Assembly: GCF_003663825.1 (NCBI RefSeq) | Contig: NZ_RCCC01000001.1 | Span: 3,976,501-4,040,500 of the forward strand | Direction of reading: 5' to 3' | Length of the DNA stretch: 64,000 nucleotides | DNA from: Acidovorax sp. 106 | GTDB taxonomy: Bacteria > Pseudomonadota > Gammaproteobacteria > Burkholderiales > Burkholderiaceae_C | Shown: positions 1 to 7,515 of the stretch, piece by piece | How positions within the stretch are numbered: position 1 is the first letter of the stretch | Layout: every line of letters starts with the position of its first letter | Notes under the pieces: generated by a model | What the model saw: the letters and a program-made list of their open reading frames with translations, nothing else | Database searches by the model: none | Told to the model about the DNA's origin: nothing | Translations under genes and position numbers: made by a program

Positions 1-1
1 C

Positions 2-1804
2 ATCACCTACCAATACAACGCTAACAACCAGCTCATTGCCTACGACCAACAAGACGGCCAAGGCCAAGCCATCAGCGCAGCCACCTACCAAATCGACGCC
101 TTGGGCCGCATCACCCAGCGCGCTACCAAACTGGGCAACAACCCCGGCGCCGTCACGGTGGGGCAAAGCTACAACCTAGACGGCCAACTGGCAAGCCATA
201 CCTACCCAGACGGCAGCCAAACCCAATACAGCTACCTGCAAGGACAACTGGCCCAAGTCAAGCTACCCAACGGCAGCGCCATCACCTACGGCGACTACCA
301 ATGGTTGCAACCTACCAAAATCCAAACCCCTGGGGCTACTAAAACCCAAACGTTTGACGCACTGCAACGCCCGTTGGGCATCACAGTGCAAGGCGCCGCC
401 AACCAAACCCTGATGAGCCGCAGCTACCAATACGACCCTGCAGGCAACATCACTCAAATTACCAGCGACTTGGGGCTAACCCAATACAGCCACGACGCCC
501 TTGGCCGTCTCACTCAGGCGAAGCCCGACACAGCCCTGCAAACTCTGGGCTTGCCCACAGAGCATTACACCTATGACAGCGTTCACAACCGCACCAGCAG
601 TGCCCATCAACCGGGAGCCTGGAGCTACAACGCAGTCAATCAACTGACGCAATACCCTGCGCAGCAAAATGGTCAAACTCTGGCGACCCAAGTGCAATAC
701 GACCCGCAAGGGCACACCCAAAAAGAAACCAATAGCCAAAGCATCAAGACCTACCAGTACAACGCTGCAGAGCGGCTGGTGAGGTTTGAAGAAAGCCGCA
801 GCAGTAACAACGCAGGCAGCGGCGCAATACAAGCCAGCTACCGCTACGACCCCTTCGGGCGCAGAATCAGCAAAACCACCATCCAAGGTGGCAATAGCCA
901 AACCACCTACTACGCCTACAGCAGCAGTGGCCTTTTGGCAGAACTCAACGACCACGGCATGCTTACCAAAGCCTATGGCTGGAACCCGCGGGTAGCGGGC
1001 CTGTGGAGCACTGCCCCCCTGTGGCAAGCGCAAACCAACCCACAAAACGCCGGCCTGAGCAACGCGTCCACGGCATACCACTACCTGCACACAGACCACC
1101 TGGAAACACCGGTACTGGGGACAGACAAATCTGGCGCGCAAACGTGGAAGGCGATCAGCAAAGCGTTTGGGGAAACCCATGTAGACACCAACAGCGTCAT
1201 CACGATGAACCTGCGGTTTGCAGGGCAGTACTACGACGACGAGAGCGGGTTACACCAGAACTACTTCCGCGACTACTGGCCACGCACGGGGCGGTATGTA
1301 CAGCGGGATCCGATTGGGCTTAATGGTGGAATTAATACTTACGGTTATAGCAATGCCAATCCACTAATATTGGTGGATCCATTTGGATTATTTACTTTAT
1401 GCGATGCCTTGAGGAAGATGGCTACAAAGAAAGATAATCCGTGGATTCGCGGTGACGATCTATATAGCCATGATATAACTCAGGAGCAAATTTTTTTACA
1501 GGAGCTTGGGTTGCCGCTGGTTGTTGATGGGGTCGATTTGCAATATTTTTTGGTTCAACATAGGTTTGTGCGAAGTGCTGGTTGGGCGCGTTATGGAGCT
1601 GCGGTATCGGGAACTGTATTTTTTGGATACTATTCTCCTATTGGATCTGCTGTCAGTGCAAGAAACAATAATGTCGGATTTGACGGGTGGCTTGAAGATG
1701 TTGGCGGTGATTTGAGCGGTGTGAAGCTGGGAAATGAAGCGGGATTATCAGATTCTTTTGAAAAATTTGTCTCGAAGAAATGTGAAGAAGAATGTAAAAA
1801 ATGA
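2..1804 (+). CDS. Rhs/YD-repeat polymorphic toxin, 3' part
   Basis: The reading frame is open from the first bases, so the 5' end lies outside the window; about 600 residues are visible. The first ~420 carry YD repeats (YQYDPAGN, YSHDALGRL, YRYDPFGRR), the shell that encapsulates the toxin in Rhs proteins. The RHS-associated core follows (YYDDESGLHQNYFRDY, then YVQRDPIGL, then DPFGL near residue 460). After DPFGL come ~137 residues that I cannot assign to a known toxin family, ending in a Cys/Lys/Glu-rich tail. Base composition drops to AT-rich just after RDPIGL (about 1319), as expected where toxin tips are exchanged. Such proteins are delivered to neighbouring cells, often by type VI secretion; no delivery gene is visible here. 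The downstream AT-rich gene is the likely immunity partner. Confidence 0.9.
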   Translation: MTYQYNANNQLIAYDQQDGQGQAISAATYQIDALGRITQRATKLGNNPGAVTVGQSYNLDGQLASHTYPDGSQTQYSYLQGQLAQVKLPNGSAITYGDYQWLQPTKIQTPGATKTQTFDALQRPLGITVQGAANQTLMSRSYQYDPAGNITQITSDLGLTQYSHDALGRLTQAKPDTALQTLGLPTEHYTYDSVHNRTSSAHQPGAWSYNAVNQLTQYPAQQNGQTLATQVQYDPQGHTQKETNSQSIKTYQYNAAERLVRFEESRSSNNAGSGAIQASYRYDPFGRRISKTTIQGGNSQTTYYAYSSSGLLAELNDHGMLTKAYGWNPRVAGLWSTAPLWQAQTNPQNAGLSNASTAYHYLHTDHLETPVLGTDKSGAQTWKAISKAFGETHVDTNSVITMNLRFAGQYYDDESGLHQNYFRDYWPRTGRYVQRDPIGLNGGINTYGYSNANPLILVDPFGLFTLCDALRKMATKKDNPWIRGDDLYSHDITQEQIFLQELGLPLVVDGVDLQYFLVQHRFVRSAGWARYGAAVSGTVFFGYYSPIGSAVSARNNNVGFDGWLEDVGGDLSGVKLGNEAGLSDSFEKFVSKKCEEECKK

Positions 1805-1862
1805 TTCGTTGTGAGTGTGGTTTTTTATGGCAAGTTTGGCGAATAGTCATACTTATATTTTC

Positions 1863-2333
1863 ATGAGCAAAAGGTATTTTTGGATTAATTTTTTAATTCA
1901 GTTTTTTTTGTGTATTTTTTGTTTTTTTGGGGGGGAATTTTATGTTTCGACGGTATTTATAATTTTGATTCCGTTTAATTTTTTTTGGTTGTTATATTTT
2001 GTTGTTAATAGATTTCGAATGAAGGTGCGTGGAGATAAGTTTTTGGGTGGATTTTGGACTTGTTTTTTGTTATCTTTATTTTTTTATGCCTCTACTGCCT
2101 TTGTATTGATTTTTTTGTACGAGAAAATGGATGAAGAGGCTATGGCAAGTTTTGTGCGAGGTGATTTCTGCAGTGGTGCTCTTGTCTGTGAGGGGCGACG
2201 GGTTCGATTTGTCGGGCATTTCATTGAAAAAAGTTATTTGATTTTTTCAAGTGGTGGGTGTGTGAAGATATATAGCCCAAGCTATAGTATTTCCAAGCTA
2301 AATTACGCCACTCACGAGTGCACTTTCAGTTGA
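1863..2333 (+). CDS. Probable membrane immunity protein for the Rhs toxin
   Basis: An unrecognised 156-residue protein encoded 58 bp after the Rhs stop. The first ~90 residues contain about three hydrophobic segments rich in Phe, Leu and Ile (from INFLIQFFLCIFCFFGG onward, FIILIPFNFFWLLYFVV, FLLSLFFYASTAFVLIFLY), followed by a soluble C-terminal part with three cysteines. The DNA is extremely T-rich and matches the toxin tip rather than the Rhs body, so tip and gene probably travelled together. Position directly after an Rhs C-terminus is the classical immunity position. A membrane location would suit protection against a toxin acting at the inner membrane or periplasm; that is inference. In-frame ATGs at 1815 and 1827 are alternative starts; 1863 gives the more natural N-terminus. 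Confidence 0.6.
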   Translation: MSKRYFWINFLIQFFLCIFCFFGGEFYVSTVFIILIPFNFFWLLYFVVNRFRMKVRGDKFLGGFWTCFLLSLFFYASTAFVLIFLYEKMDEEAMASFVRGDFCSGALVCEGRRVRFVGHFIEKSYLIFSSGGCVKIYSPSYSISKLNYATHECTFS

Positions 2334-2398
2334 GGTGTGACGGAGCGGGCTCGCATCCTATGGTGGATTGAAAAATGAAGCGCAAATTTCTCTAAATT

Positions 2399-2710
2399 GG
2401 CTTTGTTGCATTAGAGCGTGTTATGAATTTCCCGCGGCAGCCAGCACCCGGGCGGTAGCGGGCAACATGAGCACCGCAAACACCAGGAAATACAGTCCAC
2501 CGAGCACTTCGGGTAGCCGCTCGTAGTCCCGCGAGAGCCTGCGGAATCTCGCCTGCCAGCCGAAGCTGCGCTCCACCACCCAGCGCCGGGGCAGCAGCAC
2601 AAAGCCTTTTTTCGCTTCGGGCAGCTTCACGATCTGCAGCTCAATGCCTTTGCTCTGCGCTGCTTGGATGCCGTTTCACCCGTGTAGCCCTGGTCAGCCC
2701 AAGCCAGTGC
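2399..2710 (-). pseudogene. Decayed IS5-family transposase, C-terminal end
   Basis: The minus strand encodes the end of an IS5-type DDE transposase. The piece from 2630 down to the stop at 2421 contains [11 protein letters not shown], which carries the catalytic Glu, and [12 protein letters not shown]. Upstream, about 2665-2700, ADQGYTGE (with the second Asp) lies in a different frame, so a frameshift separates it from [15 protein letters not shown]. The N-terminal half of the transposase is absent. GGCTTTGTTGCA at 2399-2410 and GAGCGTGTTATGAATTT just after it resemble IS5-family terminal repeats at the 3' end. No opposite end was found, so this is a truncated, inactive remnant lying between the toxin locus and the integrase. 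Confidence 0.75.
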
Positions 2711-2851
2711 TAGAGCCAAAAACGTTCAACCTCAGCGCGCTCACAGCAGGCACCAATACCAGTTTCCTCCAGTGGGGCGTAGTGCAAGACCTGCGACACC
2801 CAATGCCGCTGCAATAAATTCTGTTTGTAGCGTTTGGTGTGTCGCCTTGCC
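2711..2851. other. Intergenic remnant with no recognised gene
   Basis: These ~140 bp separate the transposase remnant from the integrase stop. I see no ORF, repeat or terminator. The sequence may be debris of the missing transposase half, but I could not follow the homology here. Confidence 0.4.
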
Positions 2852-4105
2852 TCAGCTCACACGCCAGCCACCCGTGAACGCATCGCTTAGTTTTGGCGCC
2901 TGTTCAGCATGAGTCGATGCATCGCAGTAATCCGCCCACTCTTGCATCATGAGCCGTCTTTTCTCAAGGGCATCACCCCGGCGATAGGCTGCCTCTACTT
3001 TGTTCTCCAGCGTATGTGCAAGAGCTTGTTCTGCTACATCGCGTGGGTGGTTCGTCATTTCGCCTGCCCAGTCTCTGAAGGTCGAGCGAAATCCGTGGGG
3101 GACGGCATCGACTTTCATACGCCGCAATACGGTAGTGAGTGCCATATCAGACAGAGACTTGCCGGTCGTGGATGTGAATACCAAATCTCCGGCTTCTGAT
3201 TTTGGTATCGATTTCAGTAGCTTCAAGGTTTGAGTGCTCAGTGGCACTCGGTGTTCCTTGCCTGCTTTCATGCGTTCGGCGGGGATAACCCAAATGGCTT
3301 GGTGCATGTCGATTTCAGTCCAGCGAGCTCCACGCACCTCTCCGCTGCGTGATGCGCATAGGATGGAAAATTCCAGCGCGCGGGCCGCCAGCCCTTCGCG
3401 GGTTCGCAGGTCCTTGATGAAGGCTGACATCTGAGATGCGGGCAGGGCTTTGTGGTGCTCCACCTTCTGGATTTTGCCGGGGGCTGGTAGCAGCTTGTCC
3501 AGGTGCCCCTTCCATCGGGCTGGGTTGTCGCCTGTTCTGTATTTGCGCACCGTCGCCCAGTCCAGAATACTCTCGATCCGTCCTCGCAGTCGCGTGGCTG
3601 TCTCTGTTTTGGTTTTCCAGATGGGCTCGAGCGCTTTGAGGACATGTTCTTGAACAACATCTTTCACCAGTAAATTGCCAAAGTGCGGATACGCGTACGT
3701 CATCAGCGTGGCGCTCCATTGCGCTCTGTGCTTGGGGCTCTTCCAGCTTTCTCCGTGGGCTTCGATGTAGGCCTGAGCTGCCTTCTCAAATGTGATCTCA
3801 GTAGCCTGTTGCGCTTTGAGGCTGCTGGCAATCGCAATGCGTTGAGCAATGGGATCAATCCCTTGAGTGATCTGCTCCTTGGCTGCACGTGCCTTTTCTT
3901 TGGCTTTGGCCAGTGGCACTTCAGGGAAGCCGCCAAGGCCCATGTGACGACGTTTAGAGCCCACAGTTGTTCGTAGAACCCAGGACCTTGCGCCTGAGTC
4001 CACAACGTATAAATAGAGTCCTGCTACGCCCCCCACTGCATGATGTCCTGGAGAGGTCAATCGTCCAACTTCCAGTGCCGAGAGTTCCTTGGCCTTTCGT
4101 GCCAT
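2852..4105 (-). CDS. Tyrosine recombinase, P4-type integrase
   Basis: A 417-residue site-specific recombinase that would insert or excise a genomic island. The N-terminal ~90 residues match the DUF4102 arm-binding domain of P4/IntS integrases (LYLYVVDSGARSWVLR, GLGGFPEVPLAKAKEKA). A core-binding helical region follows at ~105-200, then the catalytic domain with Arg253 (CASRSGEVRGARW), His337 and Arg340 (HGFRSTFRDW), His364 (ALAHTLENKV) and the nucleophile Tyr374 (AAYRRGD). All key residues are present and length is normal, so it may be active. It is read leftward, toward the Rhs locus. Such integrases usually use a tRNA or tmRNA 3' end as attachment site; none is recognisable in the adjoining 460 bp. 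Nearby IS debris suggests an old island edge. Confidence 0.93.
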   Translation of the reverse strand: MARKAKELSALEVGRLTSPGHHAVGGVAGLYLYVVDSGARSWVLRTTVGSKRRHMGLGGFPEVPLAKAKEKARAAKEQITQGIDPIAQRIAIASSLKAQQATEITFEKAAQAYIEAHGESWKSPKHRAQWSATLMTYAYPHFGNLLVKDVVQEHVLKALEPIWKTKTETATRLRGRIESILDWATVRKYRTGDNPARWKGHLDKLLPAPGKIQKVEHHKALPASQMSAFIKDLRTREGLAARALEFSILCASRSGEVRGARWTEIDMHQAIWVIPAERMKAGKEHRVPLSTQTLKLLKSIPKSEAGDLVFTSTTGKSLSDMALTTVLRRMKVDAVPHGFRSTFRDWAGEMTNHPRDVAEQALAHTLENKVEAAYRRGDALEKRRLMMQEWADYCDASTHAEQAPKLSDAFTGGWRVS

Positions 4106-4365
4106 ATTTCAAATCCTTATGTCGTATTCGCCTTTTATGGAGTCAATGGCCGATTTCCTGCTTCATTGAATTGAGGTCGAATTTATTCCACCATTGTATC
4201 TACCAAAAAAAATACGATTGGAGTGGATTTTGTAGGATTTGATTGGACATTGCAGAGCGCAGACTTTGTGAAAAGCCAATATGAATCAATTGGTTGCGCT
4301 GCTGTGTTAGACGGAGTTGGACTCGTCTGGATTGGGCGGAGGGAGACTCCGTTTCCGCCAAGATA
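4106..4365. other. Island-edge intergenic region
   Basis: This is the region upstream of the leftward integrase gene, about 260 bp and more AT-rich than the chromosome to its right. It must contain the integrase promoter. It ends with a short GC-rich hairpin, GGCGGA pairing with TCCGCC (about 4336-4360). No ORF with a credible start was found. An attachment site may lie here, but I cannot define one. Confidence 0.45.
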
Positions 4366-4400
4366 AAGCCCAAGTGATTCGTCACTTGGGCTTTTTTCTT
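4366..4400 (+). terminator. Rho-independent terminator with no assigned gene upstream
   Basis: AAGCCCAAGTGA, loop TTCG, TCACTTGGGCTT, then TTTTTCTT. The 12-bp perfect stem with a TTCG tetraloop and a T-run on the plus strand is a textbook terminator. No plus-strand protein gene lies upstream, so it may end a small RNA or a gene cut off by the island. Confidence 0.85.
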
Positions 4401-4568
4401 TGCGTCCCCATTCTCCAGCATGGCCGCTCGTTGCTATATCCGGGTTTGCGCTGGTTGGGGCAAACCGTTGTTGTGCGGCAAGGTGTGTGCGTGATTTGCG
4501 CGGCTTGGCTGATGCAATTGCGGTGCTCGGGCAGATAATCAGCGCACCAAGCTTTGGGGAGACTCTCC

Positions 4569-5837
4569 ATGACGTCATCGACGACTGCAAGCCGTAGCGC
4601 ATTTGGCACAGCCAACCCGCATGCGCTGGCCACGATTTTGGAAGCTGGCGAAACCCGCCGCATCATCTCGGCCACCGATATTTACGATATTTCCGGCGTG
4701 AAGCTGTGGGCGGGCAACCAGCCTGTGTCTGCTTCGTTGCAGCGCAGGTTATTGGACCGCGAATTGCGTCAGCCGCTGGAGACCAGCCTGATTGCCGAGG
4801 ACGGCGTGTCGGTGGCGGGCTTGGTGCAGACCGTGCAGGATGTGTTGCAGAGTGCGTCGCCGCTGGTGCCGGTATTGCAGCCCCATGCCCCGCGTTTGCT
4901 GGCCTTGGTAGGGGGGATCACGCTGCACCCCGTGGCCCAGTTGCTGCTGACGGCGGCCCAAACGGCGCGGCCTGCGCACTACGCGCATGCCGTGGCGGCC
5001 ATGGCGCTCAACGGGGCGTTGATGGCGGCGGATGGCGGGGACGACGCGGCGGTGCGTTTGGCCTTGCTCAGTGGCTTGTTGCACGATGTGGGCGAGATGT
5101 ACATCGATCCACTGCATGGCGAGGCTGAGGCGGACCGCGATCTGGACTTTGCCAGCTACCAGCAATTGGTTGTGCACCCCCATGTGGGCTATTTGTTGGT
5201 GGCGCAGCTCACCAATTACCCGGCAGAGGTGGCGCGGGCGATTGCCGAACACCATGAGCGCCTGGACCAATCTGGCTACCCCAACGCCTTGGGGGGCGGG
5301 AAGATGTCCCCGCAGGGGCGTTTGTTGGCAGTGACTGAGGCCACGCTCAATGCGCTGCGCAGTCCGTACAGCCATCTGCTGCATGCGAGCGTGGCGCTGC
5401 GTGCGGTGCCCGGCGAGTTTGATTTGCATTGGGTGGGCAAGATCACCCAGGCGGCAGGCGCTCAGCCGCCGCAGTCTGCCGTCCTGCAGGCCAGCGAGAT
5501 TGAACAACGGCTGGCGGCGTTGGGTGATGTGCTGGCGGGCGCAGAGCAGCGCGTGCTGGCACTGGCCCAAGTGGCCCAGTTGCCTGCCATGCAGACCGCG
5601 CTGGCTTTGGCGCAGTTCTTGTTGGGTCGCTTGCGCACGGGCTGGAACGAGAGCGGCTTGTGGAACCCCGCAGCCCTGCTCAGTGCAGACGCTGCCGAGG
5701 TGGAAGCGCTGGAGGATGAGTTGTACTTCCGTCTGCGTGGCGTGCAGCGTGCGACCTTGTTGCGTGCAGGCCAGTTGCCTGAGCCCGAGGCGGGGCAGCT
5801 GCTGGCGCTGTGTGACTCCTTGGCGATGGGGGCGTGA
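4569..5837 (+). CDS. HD-GYP domain protein, probable c-di-GMP phosphodiesterase
   Basis: A 422-residue cytoplasmic protein. Residues ~140-290 carry HD-GYP features: the HD pair at 172-173 in LLHDVGEMYIDP, a further His in HPHVGYLLVAQL, HHER at 228-231, and GYP in HHERLDQSGYP. Canonical proteins have HHExxDGxGYP; here the Gly after Asp is Gln (DQSG), a mild deviation. The ~130 N-terminal residues and the C-terminal ~130 residues are not recognised. Known members hydrolyse cyclic di-GMP, so a role in surface or motility control is inferred. The ATG at 4569 is preceded by GGGGAGA; a TTG at 4554 in the same frame is a weaker start. No operon partner is evident. Confidence 0.8.
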   Translation: MTSSTTASRSAFGTANPHALATILEAGETRRIISATDIYDISGVKLWAGNQPVSASLQRRLLDRELRQPLETSLIAEDGVSVAGLVQTVQDVLQSASPLVPVLQPHAPRLLALVGGITLHPVAQLLLTAAQTARPAHYAHAVAAMALNGALMAADGGDDAAVRLALLSGLLHDVGEMYIDPLHGEAEADRDLDFASYQQLVVHPHVGYLLVAQLTNYPAEVARAIAEHHERLDQSGYPNALGGGKMSPQGRLLAVTEATLNALRSPYSHLLHASVALRAVPGEFDLHWVGKITQAAGAQPPQSAVLQASEIEQRLAALGDVLAGAEQRVLALAQVAQLPAMQTALALAQFLLGRLRTGWNESGLWNPAALLSADAAEVEALEDELYFRLRGVQRATLLRAGQLPEPEAGQLLALCDSLAMGA

Positions 5838-6010
5838 CGCGGGCCCGAGTGTGAGTGGCGGACAAGCCTTGAGTCAACGCTCGTACGCCGCCAGGGCAAC
5901 CGGGCGCTGAAACAAAACGCAATAAACCGAAACTGCCCAGAGACGACGGTTGCCAGCGCGGGCGGCACCATGGCGTTCATGTTCAACGCTGTGTTGTGAG
6001 GAGTCCTGTC

Positions 6011-6481
6011 ATGAAGTCCTGGATCAAGAAATCCCTGTTCACTGTGTTTGGCGCCAGCATTGCCCTGGGTGGGCTCACAGCCTGCTCTAGCGCAAGGCCT
6101 TGGCACCACGATGCCAGCCCTGAGCAGATGGCCCAGATGCAGGGCAAGATGGTCGAGCGCATCGGCAGCAAACTGGACCTGAATGCCGAGCAAAAGCAAA
6201 AGCTGCAGGCACTGACCGACGTGCTGCTGGCCCAGCGCAAGGCCATGGCCGGTGCGGCAGGTGACCCCCGATCGCAGGTGCAGGCCCTGGTGGCAGGCGA
6301 GCGGTTTGACCGATCGGCTGCCCAGTCCCTGCTCGACGAAAAGACCCGCGCTGTGCAGGCTGGCGGCCCTGCTGTGATTGCCGCGCTGGGCGATTTTTAT
6401 GACAGCCTGCAACCCGCCCAGCAGCAAAAAGTGCGCGACATGATGCAGCGCCGCCGTGGCTGGATGGCATCGCACGGCTGA
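6011..6481 (+). CDS. Spy/CpxP-like periplasmic lipoprotein
   Basis: A 156-residue exported protein. The N-terminus (MKSWIKKSLFTVFGASIAL) ends in the lipobox LTAC, so a lipoprotein is likely. The mature part is helical and polar, with LTxxQ-type elements LDLNAEQKQKLQALTD and LQPAQQQKVRDMM, as in Spy and CpxP, periplasmic chaperone or stress-feedback proteins. The start at 6011 has GAGGAG upstream; a GTG at 5996 is less likely. It is followed by a small gene, an OmpR-type regulator and a kinase. That arrangement mirrors cpxP-cpxRA, so it may be both target and modulator of the two-component system (inference). Confidence 0.8.
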   Translation: MKSWIKKSLFTVFGASIALGGLTACSSARPWHHDASPEQMAQMQGKMVERIGSKLDLNAEQKQKLQALTDVLLAQRKAMAGAAGDPRSQVQALVAGERFDRSAAQSLLDEKTRAVQAGGPAVIAALGDFYDSLQPAQQQKVRDMMQRRRGWMASHG

Positions 6482-6510
6482 CAGTTTGAACAGCTTCTCA
6501 GGAGCGCACC

Positions 6511-6819
6511 ATGCACCTTGCAATGCAACCGGTTCACCAGTTGGCCAAAGGCCTGCGCGCCCATGGCCCCCAGTTGCTCGCTGGGCTGGAGGAGCCACAC
6601 GATGAATTGATGTCCCTGGTGTGGGGGCCCCGGTTTGATCGAGGCCATGCCATGGGCCTGGCAGCCCGCAGGCCCGATGTGGCGGCCAGCCTGCTGCCCG
6701 CTTTGCTGGATGCGGCCGACCATTTCGACCAGCTCCATGGTCCTGCGCAAGCCCGCTTGCGCCGGATGATTCTGCGGCACCGGGCGTTGGCAGGCGTTGC
6801 CGACAGCGCTGCAGTGTGA
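6511..6819 (+). CDS. Small signal-less protein related to the upstream Spy-like lipoprotein
   Basis: A 102-residue protein 29 bp after the Spy-like gene, with AGGAG upstream and its stop 9 bp before the regulator start, so it is probably cotranscribed. It has no signal peptide or membrane segment. It aligns by eye with the C-terminal half of its neighbour: LVWGPRFDRGHAMGL against LVAGERFDRSAAQSL, then 27 residues after RFDR in both, FDQLHGPAQARLRRMI against FYDSLQPAQQQKVRDMM. The spacing is conserved without gaps. I infer a duplicated, cytoplasmic derivative of a Spy/CpxP domain. Its function is unknown; interaction with the adjacent two-component proteins is a guess. Confidence 0.65.
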   Translation: MHLAMQPVHQLAKGLRAHGPQLLAGLEEPHDELMSLVWGPRFDRGHAMGLAARRPDVAASLLPALLDAADHFDQLHGPAQARLRRMILRHRALAGVADSAAV

Positions 6820-6828
6820 AAATTCGGT

Positions 6829-7515
6829 ATGCACCGCATTTTGCTTATTGACGATGATGAACAGCTGGGCCCCCCGCTGACCACTTACTTCCAGCGGTTT
6901 GAGATGGCACTGACCCATGCCTTGCGCCCCAGTGACGGGCTGGCCCGGTTGGGGCAAGGCGGCTTTGATGCGGCCATCCTGGACGTCATGCTGCCGGAGA
7001 TGGATGGCTTTGAGTTGTGCCGCACCATCCGCAAGCAAAGCGATTTGCCCATCGTCATGCTCACTGCGCGGGGCGATGTGATGGACCGCGTGGTGGGCCT
7101 GGAACTGGGCGCGGACGACTATCTGCCCAAACCCTTTGAGCCGCGCGAGCTGGTGGCGCGCATGCAAACCGTGCTGCGCAGGCGGCGTGGCAACGGTGTG
7201 GGCGAGGCGGGGGATGTGATCCGGTTTGACGGCTTGAGCATCGATGCGGCCCGCCGCAGCGTGGTGCGCCAAGGCCAGGCCTTGGAGTTGACGGGCACCG
7301 AGTTTGATTTGCTGCACCTGCTGGCGCGCGAGCCAGGCCGCGTCTTCAGCCGCGACGACATTCTGAACCAGCTGCGCGGGCACGACGCCGAGCTGTACAC
7401 CCGCGCCGTGGACATCGTGGTGAGCCGCTTGCGCAAAAAGCTGGAACCGCTGGACTGCATCAAAACCCTTCGCAATGCGGGCTACTCGCTGGCACTGCGC
7501 AGGGTGGCTGCATGA
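6829..7515 (+). CDS. OmpR/CpxR-type response regulator
   Basis: A 228-residue two-component response regulator. The receiver domain (1-~118) has the acidic cluster IDDD at 7-10, the phosphoacceptor Asp52 in AILDVMLPEMDGFE, MLTA at 77-80 and Lys101 in DDYLPKPFEP. The C-terminal ~100 residues form a winged helix of OmpR type (LTGTEFDLLHLLA, VSRLRKKLEP, TLRNAGYSL). Its stop overlaps the kinase start as ATGA, so the two are translationally coupled. With the Spy/CpxP-like gene upstream, an envelope-stress role like CpxR or RstA is inferred. Confidence 0.93.
   Translation: MHRILLIDDDEQLGPPLTTYFQRFEMALTHALRPSDGLARLGQGGFDAAILDVMLPEMDGFELCRTIRKQSDLPIVMLTARGDVMDRVVGLELGADDYLPKPFEPRELVARMQTVLRRRRGNGVGEAGDVIRFDGLSIDAARRSVVRQGQALELTGTEFDLLHLLAREPGRVFSRDDILNQLRGHDAELYTRAVDIVVSRLRKKLEPLDCIKTLRNAGYSLALRRVAA

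Noticed and set aside
4170..4195. tRNA-like 3' end (GGTCGAATTTATTCCACCA) as integrase attachment site
   Set aside because: No D arm, anticodon arm or acceptor pairing can be formed around it, and T-loop consensus is poor.
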